From positions 1-13,269 of the forward strand of contig CAIVJV010000088.1 of the NCBI GenBank assembly GCA_903906325.1: a stretch of 13,269 nt of DNA, given 5' to 3'. The position numbers and the translations under genes were made by a program. The notes below the pieces were generated by a model. That model ran no database searches and was not told the DNA's origin. It saw only the letters and a program-made list of their open reading frames with translations. Source of the stretch: an uncultured Gemmatimonadota bacterium. GTDB taxonomy: Bacteria; Gemmatimonadota; Gemmatimonadetes; Gemmatimonadales; Gemmatimonadaceae. Of the stretch, positions 1 to 6,984 are shown piece after piece. Positions within the stretch are counted from its first letter, which is position 1. Every line of letters starts with the position of its first letter.

Positions 1-1
1 C

Positions 2-610
2 GGGCGGTTGATCCTCGAGGGGGGCGGGATCGAGACCGACGGGCTCGGCACGATGCTCGTCACCGAGGAGTGGCTCCTCTCGGAGGTGCAGGTGCGGAAT
101 CCCGGGTTCACGCGCGAGGACTACGAGCGCGCCTTCGCCACGGAGCTCGGGATCACGCAGACCATCTGGCTGGGCGAGGGATGCGTCGGCGACGACACGC
201 ATGGGCATGTGGATGACATCGCGCGCTTCGTCGCACCGGGCGTCGTCGTGCTCGCGCACGAGGAGGATCCCGCCGACGAGAATCATGCGCGGTCGCTCGA
301 CAACCTCCACCGGCTCCAGCGGGCCACCGATGCGCGCGGCGAGCCGCTGCAGGTCCTCACCCTCCCCTATCCGCGCGCGGTCGTCATGGATGGGACGCGG
401 CTCCCCGCGAGCTACGCGAACTTCTACATCGCGAACGGGGTGGTGATCGTCCCGACCTTCAATGACAAGAACGATCGCATCGCGCTCAACACCTTGGCCG
501 AGTGCTTCCCGACCCGGGAGATCGTCGGGATCCACGCGGTGGATCTCGTCTGGGGGCTCGGGACGTTGCACTGTCTGACGCAACAGCAGCCGGCGCCGAC
601 GACGCGGTAG
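2..610 (+). CDS. Agmatine deiminase / peptidyl-arginine deiminase-family protein, 5' truncated
   Basis: The reading frame is open to the left window edge, so the N-terminus is missing. About 202 residues are visible, against roughly 340-370 for the family. Seen: an EGGG segment near the start, a GDDTHGHVDD block (fragment residues about 63-72) carrying the family's catalytic His-Asp elements, and a C-terminal GTLHCLTQQQP block whose Cys191 (fragment numbering) matches the nucleophilic Cys of the GG[IT]HCxTQQxP signature. Agmatine deiminases hydrolyse agmatine to N-carbamoylputrescine and ammonia in the cytoplasm, for putrescine synthesis. The usual partner, N-carbamoylputrescine amidase, is not in the window and could lie upstream. 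The stop codon is 1 bp from the queC ATG, so the genes are probably co-transcribed. Family membership is secure. Agmatine as substrate, rather than peptidyl-arginine or another guanidine, is inferred. A TTG at position 8 is not a credible start because it falls inside the conserved fold. Confidence 0.88.
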   Translation, partial: GRLILEGGGIETDGLGTMLVTEEWLLSEVQVRNPGFTREDYERAFATELGITQTIWLGEGCVGDDTHGHVDDIARFVAPGVVVLAHEEDPADENHARSLDNLHRLQRATDARGEPLQVLTLPYPRAVVMDGTRLPASYANFYIANGVVIVPTFNDKNDRIALNTLAECFPTREIVGIHAVDLVWGLGTLHCLTQQQPAPTTR

Positions 611-611
611 G

Positions 612-1316
612 ATGCCTCTCGCGACCCTCCCCGCCGTCCCGGCGGGCACCCCCGCCGTCCTCCTCCTGAGTGGGGGGCTCGACTCCACCACCGTCCTCGC
701 CCTCGCGACCGAGGCCGGGTACGCCGTGAATGCCCTGACCTTCCGGTACGGCCAGCGGCATGGGATCGAGATAGATCGGGCGCGGCGGATCGCCGAGCGC
801 TACCGGGTGGCGCGGCATGTGGTGGTCGACATCGATCTGCGGCTCTTCGGCGGGTCGGCGCTCACCGCGGACCTCGCGGTCCCGAAGGATCGGGACGCCG
901 CGACCATGGCCGAGGGGATCCCGATCACCTATGTGCCGGCGCGGAACACGATCTTCCTCTCCTTCGCGCTGGCCTGGGCCGAGGTGTTGGGCGCGTCCGA
1001 CCTCCTGATCGGGGTGAATGCGCTCGACTACAGTGGCTACCCCGATTGCCGGCCGGCGTACATCGCCGCCTACGAGCAGATGGCGAACCTCGCCACCAAG
1101 GCGGGGGTCGAGGGGACGGCGCGCACGCGGATCCTCACCCCGCTCATCGACTGCTCCAAGGCTGACATCATCCGGACGGGGCTGGGGCTCGGCGTGAACT
1201 ACGACGAGACGATCAGTTGCTACGATCCCGAGGGCGACGGGACCCCCTGTGGGCGATGCGACGCCTGTGCCCTCCGGGCAAAGGGGTTCGCCGAGGCGAT
1301 GGGGCGGCCGGCGTGA
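612..1316 (+). CDS. queC: 7-cyano-7-deazaguanine synthase QueC
   Basis: QueC uses ATP and ammonia to convert 7-carboxy-7-deazaguanine (CDG) to preQ0, the precursor of queuosine and other 7-deazapurines, in the cytoplasm. The 234-aa protein has the PP-loop motif SGGLDS at residues 20-25 near the N-terminus. It also has a C-terminal zinc site made of Cys203, Cys213, Cys216 and Cys219 (SCYDP followed by CGRCDAC). Length is normal for the family. The ATG at 612 lies 1 bp after the deiminase stop and places the PP-loop at the usual distance from the N-terminus. There is no convincing Shine-Dalgarno, so translation probably depends on coupling to the upstream gene. Its stop overlaps the proposed GTG start of queE. 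queD and queF are absent from the window, so the rest of the pathway must be elsewhere. Confidence 0.96.
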   Translation: MPLATLPAVPAGTPAVLLLSGGLDSTTVLALATEAGYAVNALTFRYGQRHGIEIDRARRIAERYRVARHVVVDIDLRLFGGSALTADLAVPKDRDAATMAEGIPITYVPARNTIFLSFALAWAEVLGASDLLIGVNALDYSGYPDCRPAYIAAYEQMANLATKAGVEGTARTRILTPLIDCSKADIIRTGLGLGVNYDETISCYDPEGDGTPCGRCDACALRAKGFAEAMGRPA

Positions 1317-1954
1317 CGTACACGGTCAAGGAGATCTTCTATACCCTGCAGGGGGAGGGGATCCAGGCGGGGCGGCCCGCGGTCTTCTGTCGCTTCGCCG
1401 GGTGCAACCTCTGGTCGGGGCGGGAGGCGGATCGGGCGACGGCGGTCTGCACCTTCTGCGACACCGACTTCGTCGGGGTCGGGCCGGACGGGGGGAGGTT
1501 CGCGACGCCGGAGGCGTTGGCGGAGGCGGTCGCGGCGCGCTGGCCCTCGGGGGCCGATGGGGCCCGGGGGAAGCGGTTGGTGGTCTGCACCGGGGGGGAG
1601 CCCCTCCTCCAATTGGATGCGGCGGCGGTCGCGGCGCTCCACGCCCAGGGGTTCGAGGTCGCGGTCGAGACCAATGGGACCCAGCCGATCCCGGCGGGGA
1701 TCGATTGGGTCTGCGTGAGCCCGAAGGCCGAGGCCCCGCTGGTGGCCACCCGGGGGGACGAGCTCAAACTCGTCTTCCCCCAGCCGACGGCGATGCCGGA
1801 GCGGTTCGAGGGGCTCGACTTCCGCCACTTCCTATTACAGCCGATGGATGGGCCGGCGCTGGCGGCCAACACCGCCGCGGCGGTGGCCTACTGCCTGGCG
1901 CATCCCAAATGGCGGCTCTCCCTGCAGGGGCACAAAGTGGCAGGGGTCAGGTGA
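1313..1954 (+). CDS. queE: 7-carboxy-7-deazaguanine synthase QueE (radical SAM)
   Basis: QueE is a radical SAM enzyme that converts 6-carboxytetrahydropterin (CPH4) to CDG, the substrate of QueC. The start chosen is GTG at 1313. It gives a 213-aa protein beginning TYTVKEIFYTLQGEG, the normal QueE N-terminus, and overlaps the queC stop in the tetranucleotide GTGA. An in-frame open stretch further upstream is only overlap with queC. The [4Fe-4S] cysteines are Cys31, Cys46 and Cys49, spaced CX14CX2C rather than the canonical CX3CX2C. This enlarged loop is the variant known from the Burkholderia multivorans QueE type. The SAM-binding TGGEP motif follows. The C-terminus (FLLQPMDG, then WRLSLQGHK) is also typical. 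With queC it forms a two-step unit for preQ0, probably supplying tRNA queuosine. No DNA-modification genes of the dpd type are seen nearby. Confidence 0.95.
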   Translation: MTYTVKEIFYTLQGEGIQAGRPAVFCRFAGCNLWSGREADRATAVCTFCDTDFVGVGPDGGRFATPEALAEAVAARWPSGADGARGKRLVVCTGGEPLLQLDAAAVAALHAQGFEVAVETNGTQPIPAGIDWVCVSPKAEAPLVATRGDELKLVFPQPTAMPERFEGLDFRHFLLQPMDGPALAANTAAAVAYCLAHPKWRLSLQGHKVAGVR

Positions 1955-1959
1955 CAGGT

Positions 1960-2001
1960 CCCTGATCCCAGATCCCTGATCCCAGATCCCAGATCCCTGA
2001 C
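1960..2001. repeat. Heptanucleotide tandem array CCC[T/A]GAT, G-quadruplex-capable on the - strand
   Basis: Six consecutive 7-bp units lie just 3' of queE: CCCTGAT, CCCAGAT, CCCTGAT, CCCAGAT, CCCAGAT, CCCTGAC. Position 4 alternates between T and A, and only the last unit deviates, at position 7. Further C-runs follow at 2001-2003, 2006-2010, 2017-2022 and 2024-2027. On the - strand this reads as GGG tracts separated by 4-nt loops (ATCA or ATCT), which fits the G3-N1-7 definition of an intramolecular G-quadruplex. The array is flanked by an imperfect inverted repeat: 1939-1951 pairs with 1996-2007 as a 12-bp stem with one bulged G. The array is directly visible; any structure or function is inferred. 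Confidence 0.85.
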
Positions 2002-2058
2002 CCTGCCCCCTAGTTACCCCCCTCCCCACCGGCTCGTCAGGATTCGACTGACATCCCG

Positions 2059-2064
2059 TAGTAT
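2059..2064 (+). promoter_or_regulatory. Candidate -10 element (TAGTAT) for the TonB-dependent receptor gene
   Basis: TAGTAT matches TATAAT at four of six positions. It resembles the TAGATT and TAGAAT elements found at two other transcription-unit starts in this window. It would start a transcript near 2071 with a leader of about 83 nt before the ATG at 2154. No good -35 hexamer lies at 16-18 bp. An alternative reading uses TTGACG (2064-2069) as -35 with GATGTT (2088-2093) as a weak -10 at 18 bp. Either is plausible and neither is proven. Confidence 0.3.
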
Positions 2065-2100
2065 TGACGCCGACCCCCCACGGGTGGGATGTTAACTCGC

Positions 2101-2124
2101 GGTTCCCGGGGCTCCCCGGGGGCC
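2101..2124 (+). promoter_or_regulatory. Stem-loop in the 5' leader of the receptor gene
   Basis: Positions 2101-2110 (GGTTCCCGGG) pair with 2115-2124 (CCCGGGGGCC) across a GCTC loop. In RNA this gives a 10-bp stem of eight Watson-Crick and two G-U pairs. It ends 29 nt before the receptor ATG and is followed by GAGG at 2140-2143, the likely ribosome-binding site 10 nt from the start. It has no T-run, so it is a poor terminator for queE. It could stabilise the leader or control access to the start. The pairing is visible; its role is unknown. Confidence 0.4.
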
Positions 2125-2153
2125 TTCATCACGTTCACCGAGGTCTTCTCCGT

Positions 2154-5030
2154 ATGCGAATTCGTTTCCTCAGCTCGGCCCTCGCCCTGCTCGGTCTCGT
2201 CACGGCGGTCGGTACCGCGCAGGCGCAGACCGGCACCGTGGCCGGGCGGGTCACCCAGGAGGGGGGCGCCACGCCCATCCCTGGGGCGCAGGTCCAGATC
2301 GTCTCCGGGGCGACCCGGGTGGCGCTGGGCACGACCGGCGATGACGGCAACTACCGGATCGGCAACGTGCCGGCCGGGACCTACGCGGTCGTCGTCTCCC
2401 GCATCGGCTTCTCGCAGAAGCGGGTCGAGGGGATCCGCGTCGCGGCCAACGCCACGACGACGGTCAACGTCTCGCTGACGGAGCTCGCGGCGGTCCTGAA
2501 CCAGGTCGTGACGACGGGCACCCGCGGGGCCGAGCCCGAGAAGATCCTCGACTCGCCGAACGCGATCTCGGTGGTGACCTCGGAGCGGATCGCCGAGCGG
2601 CCGGCCGCCTCGATCGTGGACCACATCAAGGCGGTCCCGGGCGTCTCGATCTCCAACGGCGGCATCGTGCAGGCGAACATCGTCTCGCGCGGCTTCAACA
2701 ACGCCTTCTCGACCTCCATGCTGATGCTGCAGGACTACCGGTTCGCCGGCGTCCCGTCGCTCCGCGTGAACGTCCCCTTCCTCTTCACCGGCACCGGTGA
2801 CGACATCGACCGCATCGAGGTCCTGCAGGGTCCGGCCTCGGCGCTCTACGGCCCGAACTCCGGCGCCGGCGTCCTCCACGTGATCACCAAGTCCCCGTTC
2901 AACTCCAAGGGGAGCCAGATCACCCTCGACGGCGGTGAGCGTTCGCTCGCCCGCGTCGGCCTCCGCCACGCCGGCACCATGGGCGACAAGTGGGGCTACA
3001 AGTTCTCCGGCGAGTACTTCACCGCGCAGGACTGGGAGTACACCGACCCGAACGAGATCGACCTCGGCCCGAACGCCACCCCGCAGGCGCGCGCGAACTA
3101 CGCCGTCTGGGGCCGCACCCCGACCGGGGCGGTGAACCCCGGCGTGCCGGCCTCGCGCAGCGGCGTGGCCAAGTTCCGCGACTACGGCCTCGAGAAGTAC
3201 TCGGGTGAGGCGCGGATCGATTACCGCCCGAGCGAGGAGACCGAGGCGATCACGACGGTCGGCTACTCGAACGTCGCCAGCGCCCTCGAGATCACCGGCA
3301 CCTTCGGCGCCGCGCAGGTCAAGAACTGGAGCTACCTCAACGTCCAGCAGCGCTTCCGCCACAAGAAGTTCTTCGCGCAGGTCTTCTACAACGGATCGAA
3401 CGCCGGCAACGCCGATGCGGCGGACGACAACGGCACCTACTACCTCCGCACGGGGCTCCCGGTCGTCGACAACTCGACCGTCCTCGTCGGGCAGCTCCAG
3501 CAGGGCTTCAACCTCGGGGACACCAAGTTCACCGCCGGGGCGGACTACATCGCGACCACGCCGGTGACGGCGGGGACGATCATGGGCCGCAACGAGGACG
3601 ATGACAACATCACCGAGATGGGCGGCTACCTGCAGTTCACCCGCAACCTCTCGGAGAACATCGAGTTCACCGGCGCCGTCCGCGGCGACATGAACTCGCG
3701 CCTCGAGGGGACGCAGTTCTCGCCGCGTGCGGCCTTCGTCTGGAAGGCGACGCCGACGCAGAACTGGCGCCTGACCTACAACCGCGCCTTCAACTCCCCC
3801 GCCTCGTTCTCGTTCTTCCTCGATCAGTTCTCGGGCCAGAACGTGAACCTCGGCCCGGTCCTCGGGAACACCCAGGTCCGGATCTTCGGCAACCCGGCGA
3901 AGGAAGGGTGGAAGTACGATCGCAGCTGTGATGCCGCCATCAACGGCGGTCTTTGCATGCGCTCGCCGTTCGGCGGGCCGAATCCGGTCACGGCCTCGGG
4001 CCACGTGATGGTCCCGGGCGTCATGCAGGCGTTCGCCGGCCAGCTCGCCGGTGGTCTCGCCGCCCTCGGCCTCCCGGCCGCGCAGGTGGCGAACGTCGCC
4101 GCGGCGCTCCGTGGGCTCCAGCCGACCTCGACGCAGGTGCGCGGCGTGCTCCGCAACCTCGGCGCCGCCGGCTCGCCGATCGTCCCCTGGTCCAACCCGG
4201 TGGATCTCAGCGCCCTCACCGCGAACTTCTCGAACACCTGGGAAGTCGGGTACAAGGGCGTCTTCAACAACAACCTCCGTCTCGCGGTCGACTTCTGGTA
4301 CCAGATCCGCCCGGCGGACCCGGCCACGCAGGTCGTGAACCTCGACGACGCGGTCTTCCTCGACCCGACGACCCTCGGGTCGTACCTCGGCACCGCGATG
4401 GGGCCGACGCTCGTCGCGAACGGCGTCCCGGCGGCGGCGGTCTCGACCGTCATCACCAACTGGGTGACCTCGCTCGCGCAGATCCCGGGCGGGCTGCTCA
4501 ACTTCACCAACCCGCTCTACGATCAGAACTACCTGGTCTTCACCTACCAGAACGCCCAGGGGCAGATCGACGTCCGCGGCATCGACATCGCGGCGGACTA
4601 CCTGATCAACGACACGTACTCGATCTCGGCCACCTACTCGAACCTGAACCGCAACGTCTGGGAGAAGGCGCCGAACGCGACGCCGCTCAACCCGCTGACG
4701 GCCAACGCCGCGAAGCACCGCGGGACGGTCACCATGCGGTACGACAACCAGACCAGCGGGATGACCGGTGAGCTCCGCGTCCGCTACACCGGCGGCTTCC
4801 CGGTGAACTCGGGCGTGTACAACAGCTACAACGTCGGCACGCCGATCCCGTACGCCGAGGTGCCGGAGAACCTCTTCTTCGACGCCGGCGTCTCGATGAA
4901 GCTGCCGTTCCTCGCCAATGCGCGCTGGTCGCTCAATGGCCAGAACCTCCTCGACAACCGCGTGAACTCCTTCGTCGGGGTCCCGGCGGTCGGCCGGATG
5001 GTCACCACCCGCATCTCGTACACGTTCTAA
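2154..5030 (+). CDS. TonB-dependent outer-membrane receptor with N-terminal CarboxypepD_reg-like domain
   Basis: The 958-aa protein starts at the ATG at 2154, with GAGG 10 nt upstream. This gives a clean signal peptide (MRIRF, hydrophobic core, predicted cut after AQA, residue 24). In-frame starts further upstream would bury that signal. Residues about 27-110 form a CarboxypepD_reg-like beta-sandwich (GTVAGRVTQ, DDGNYRIGNVPAGTY, VSRIGF). LNQVVTTGTRG at 115-125 leads into the plug (about 128-250, with VVTSERI, RGFNN, IEVLQGPASALYGPNSGAGVLHVITK). The remainder is a beta-barrel ending ISYTF, with the terminal Phe expected for BAM assembly. Unusual features are a Cys592/Cys601 pair, probably a loop disulfide, and two Ala-rich, probably helical insertions around residues 625-675 and 735-795 that share a motif. 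Transport of a TonB/ExbBD-dependent ligand is known for the family; the ligand here cannot be told. No SusD-like partner or TonB genes adjoin. Glycine codons lean to GGC, unlike the GGG-rich neighbours, which suggests strong expression. Confidence 0.93.
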   Translation: MRIRFLSSALALLGLVTAVGTAQAQTGTVAGRVTQEGGATPIPGAQVQIVSGATRVALGTTGDDGNYRIGNVPAGTYAVVVSRIGFSQKRVEGIRVAANATTTVNVSLTELAAVLNQVVTTGTRGAEPEKILDSPNAISVVTSERIAERPAASIVDHIKAVPGVSISNGGIVQANIVSRGFNNAFSTSMLMLQDYRFAGVPSLRVNVPFLFTGTGDDIDRIEVLQGPASALYGPNSGAGVLHVITKSPFNSKGSQITLDGGERSLARVGLRHAGTMGDKWGYKFSGEYFTAQDWEYTDPNEIDLGPNATPQARANYAVWGRTPTGAVNPGVPASRSGVAKFRDYGLEKYSGEARIDYRPSEETEAITTVGYSNVASALEITGTFGAAQVKNWSYLNVQQRFRHKKFFAQVFYNGSNAGNADAADDNGTYYLRTGLPVVDNSTVLVGQLQQGFNLGDTKFTAGADYIATTPVTAGTIMGRNEDDDNITEMGGYLQFTRNLSENIEFTGAVRGDMNSRLEGTQFSPRAAFVWKATPTQNWRLTYNRAFNSPASFSFFLDQFSGQNVNLGPVLGNTQVRIFGNPAKEGWKYDRSCDAAINGGLCMRSPFGGPNPVTASGHVMVPGVMQAFAGQLAGGLAALGLPAAQVANVAAALRGLQPTSTQVRGVLRNLGAAGSPIVPWSNPVDLSALTANFSNTWEVGYKGVFNNNLRLAVDFWYQIRPADPATQVVNLDDAVFLDPTTLGSYLGTAMGPTLVANGVPAAAVSTVITNWVTSLAQIPGGLLNFTNPLYDQNYLVFTYQNAQGQIDVRGIDIAADYLINDTYSISATYSNLNRNVWEKAPNATPLNPLTANAAKHRGTVTMRYDNQTSGMTGELRVRYTGGFPVNSGVYNSYNVGTPIPYAEVPENLFFDAGVSMKLPFLANARWSLNGQNLLDNRVNSFVGVPAVGRMVTTRISYTF

Positions 5031-5057
5031 GACCCGCGTAGGGTCCCACAGGCTGGT

Positions 5058-5093
5058 CGAAGCGGGGTGGGCCGAGAGGCCCACCCCGCTTCG
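5058..5093 (+). terminator. Strong hairpin terminator after the receptor gene
   Basis: A perfect 16-bp inverted repeat (5058-5073 with 5078-5093) closes a GAGA tetraloop, which is a GNRA loop. It lies 27 nt after the receptor stop. A smaller 5-bp hairpin (GACCC/GGGTC, 5031-5045) sits between the stop and the stem. The sequence 3' of the stem (TGTATCTTCC) is only mildly T-rich, so it departs from the classic intrinsic terminator. It may act mainly as a 3' end stabiliser or as a low-U-tract terminator of a high-GC genome. Confidence 0.7.
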
Positions 5094-5095
5094 TG

Positions 5096-5101
5096 TATCT
5101 T
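5096..5101 (+). promoter_or_regulatory. Weak candidate -10 (TATCTT) for the ABC exporter gene
   Basis: TATCTT matches TATAAT at four of six positions. It sits immediately 3' of the receptor's terminator hairpin and 35 bp before the ABC exporter ATG. It would give a leader of about 29 nt. No -35 is recognisable because that region is occupied by the hairpin stem. Some promoter is expected here, since the hairpin separates the two genes, but the exact site is uncertain. Confidence 0.22.
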
Positions 5102-5136
5102 CCAGTCAGCGTCCCACCCTCCGCCCGATCGCCGCG

Positions 5137-6981
5137 ATGCCTCCCGCCCCCTCCCCGAAGCGCAAGACCAACTACACCGCGGCCTGGGCGGAGACGAAGG
5201 TCCTCGTCTGGCAGCACCGCGGGGCGCTCGCCGTGGGGCTGGTGCTGATGCTGGTCAACCGCCTCGCGGGGCTGGTGCTCCCGGGCAGCGTGAAGTGGAT
5301 CATCGACGAGGTCCTGGGAAAGGGCCGCACCGAGCTGCTGACGCCGATCGCGATCGCAGCGGGGATCGCGACGGTCCTGCAAGCGGGGAGCTCCTTCGCG
5401 CTCTCGCAGGTGATCTCCGTGGCCGCCCAGCGGGCGATCACCGTCCTCCGACGCCGCGTGCAAGCGCGGCTCCTCCGCCTCCCGATCAGCTTCTTCGACG
5501 CCACGCAGAGCGGGGTGCTGATCAATCGCGTGATGAACGACGCCGAGGGGATCCGCAATCTCATCGGGACGGGGATCATCCAACTCATCGGCGGGATGCT
5601 CACCGCGGTGATCGCGCTCGGGTATCTCTTCTACCTGAACTGGTTCCTCACCGTCTGCACGCTGGGCTTCCTCGCGATCTTCGGTGGGGTGATGGCGTAC
5701 GCCTTCAACAAGCTCCGCCCCATCTTCCGCGACCGCTCCAAGATCCAAGCCGAGGTCTCCGGGCGGCTCGGGCAGGCGATGGGGGGGGCGCGCGTGGTGA
5801 AGGTCTACACCGCGGAGAAGCGGGAGGAGATCGTCTTCAGCAAGGGGGCGCACCGGCTCTTCCGGAATGTGGCCTCCACGATCACGGGGACGAGCGCGAT
5901 CGCCGCGATCTCGACGGTGATCATCGGGGCGGTGGGGGTGTTGATCCTCACCGTGGGGGGGCGCGCGGTGGTGGCCGGGACGATGACCCTCGGCGACCTG
6001 GTCTCCTACATCTTCTTCGTGGGGCTCGTCTCCTTCCCCGTGGTGCAGATGGCGTCGATCGGGACGCAGATCACCGAGGCCTTCGCGGGGCTCGACCGGA
6101 TCCACGAGATCTTCACCACGCCCACGGAGGATGACGACGACGCGCAGCGGGAGGCGCTCGCGCACCCCGACGGCGATGTGGCGTTCGATGGCGTCTGGTT
6201 CGAGTACCGCGAGGGGATCCCGGTGCTGCGCGGCGTCTCCTTCACCGCCAAGGCGGGGACGACGACCGCCCTCGTGGGGTCGAGTGGCTCGGGGAAGAGC
6301 ACCCTGATCTCCCTGATCCTCGCCTTCGCGCGGCCCAAGGCGGGGCGCGTCCTGATCGGCGGGCAAGACCTCGCGCACCTCAAGCTCCGCGACTACCGGT
6401 CCCGCGTCGGTGTGGTGCTCCAGGACAACTTCCTCTTCGATGGCACGGTGGCCGACAACATCGCCTTCTCCAAGCCGGGGGCGACGCTCGACGAGGTGAA
6501 GGCGGCGGCGCGGATCGCGCACTGCGAGGAGTTCGTCAACGGCTTCCCCGACGGGTACGACACCGTGGTGGGGGAGCGCGGGGTGAAGCTCTCCGGTGGG
6601 CAGCGGCAGCGGGTGGCGATCGCGCGCGCGATCCTCGCGGACCCGCAGATCCTCATCCTCGACGAGGCGACCTCCTCACTCGACTCCGAGAGCGAGCGGG
6701 AGATCCGCGAGGCGCTCCGCGCCCTCCGGGCAGGCCGCACGACCTTCGTGATCGCGCATCGGCTCTCGACGATTCGCAGCGCGGACCAGATCCTCGTCTT
6801 GGAGCAGGGCCAGATCGTGGAGCGCGGGAGCCACGCCGTGCTCATGGCCTTGGGTGGGCGCTACCGCGAGCTCCACGACACCCAGCATGAGGTCGAGACC
6901 GACCTCTTCATCAACCCCGGGGAGGAATTCTCCTCGGGGGAGGCGCCGAGCGCGCCGACGCCGGGGTCGACGCGCTCGTAG
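5137..6981 (+). CDS. ABC exporter half-transporter (fused membrane and ATPase domains, MsbA/MDR type)
   Basis: The 614-aa protein has an N-terminal type-IV exporter membrane domain and a C-terminal ATPase, the usual arrangement for a homodimeric half-transporter. Six membrane segments are visible at about residues 29-50, 66-92, 145-165, 169-190, 252-278 and 284-310. The ATPase shows Walker A GSSGSGKS at 381-388, Q-loop Gln429, signature LSGGQRQR from 485, Walker B ILILDEATSSLD with Asp509-Glu510, and H-loop His541 (IAHRLSTI). All catalytic residues are present. The C-terminal tail (about 590-614) is Ser/Pro/Ala-rich and probably disordered. Relatives flip lipids (MsbA) or export drugs and peptides; the substrate here cannot be assigned. 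The gene is isolated from the receptor by a hairpin and ends 3 bp from the convergent lipoprotein gene. ATG at 5137 is the first in-frame ATG and gives a short basic N-terminus. Confidence 0.95.
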   Translation: MPPAPSPKRKTNYTAAWAETKVLVWQHRGALAVGLVLMLVNRLAGLVLPGSVKWIIDEVLGKGRTELLTPIAIAAGIATVLQAGSSFALSQVISVAAQRAITVLRRRVQARLLRLPISFFDATQSGVLINRVMNDAEGIRNLIGTGIIQLIGGMLTAVIALGYLFYLNWFLTVCTLGFLAIFGGVMAYAFNKLRPIFRDRSKIQAEVSGRLGQAMGGARVVKVYTAEKREEIVFSKGAHRLFRNVASTITGTSAIAAISTVIIGAVGVLILTVGGRAVVAGTMTLGDLVSYIFFVGLVSFPVVQMASIGTQITEAFAGLDRIHEIFTTPTEDDDDAQREALAHPDGDVAFDGVWFEYREGIPVLRGVSFTAKAGTTTALVGSSGSGKSTLISLILAFARPKAGRVLIGGQDLAHLKLRDYRSRVGVVLQDNFLFDGTVADNIAFSKPGATLDEVKAAARIAHCEEFVNGFPDGYDTVVGERGVKLSGGQRQRVAIARAILADPQILILDEATSSLDSESEREIREALRALRAGRTTFVIAHRLSTIRSADQILVLEQGQIVERGSHAVLMALGGRYRELHDTQHEVETDLFINPGEEFSSGEAPSAPTPGSTRS

Positions 6982-6984
6982 CGC

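Noticed and set aside
2064..2153. Upstream in-frame starts for the receptor (TTG at 2064)
   Set aside because: They would place about 30 unrelated residues before a textbook signal peptide, whereas ATG at 2154 has a ribosome-binding site at good distance.
2037..5084. A 1,015-codon open frame on the - strand covering the whole receptor gene
   Set aside because: It is antisense to a gene with clear signal peptide, plug and barrel motifs. Its product is an Arg/Val/Asp/Glu-rich low-complexity string without recognisable domains, as expected when a high-GC3 gene leaves the complementary frame free of stops.
5002..6522. A 506-codon - strand open frame opposite the ABC exporter
   Set aside because: Composition is dominated by Arg, Asp, Glu, His and Pro with no motif, and the + strand holds an intact ABC exporter. 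It is a mirror frame.
6947..6978. An 8-bp inverted repeat (CGAGCGCG/CGCGCTCG) at the end of the ABC exporter gene
   Set aside because: It lies inside coding sequence with a 16-nt loop and no T-run. Short GC palindromes like this are common in such DNA, so it is not called a terminator.
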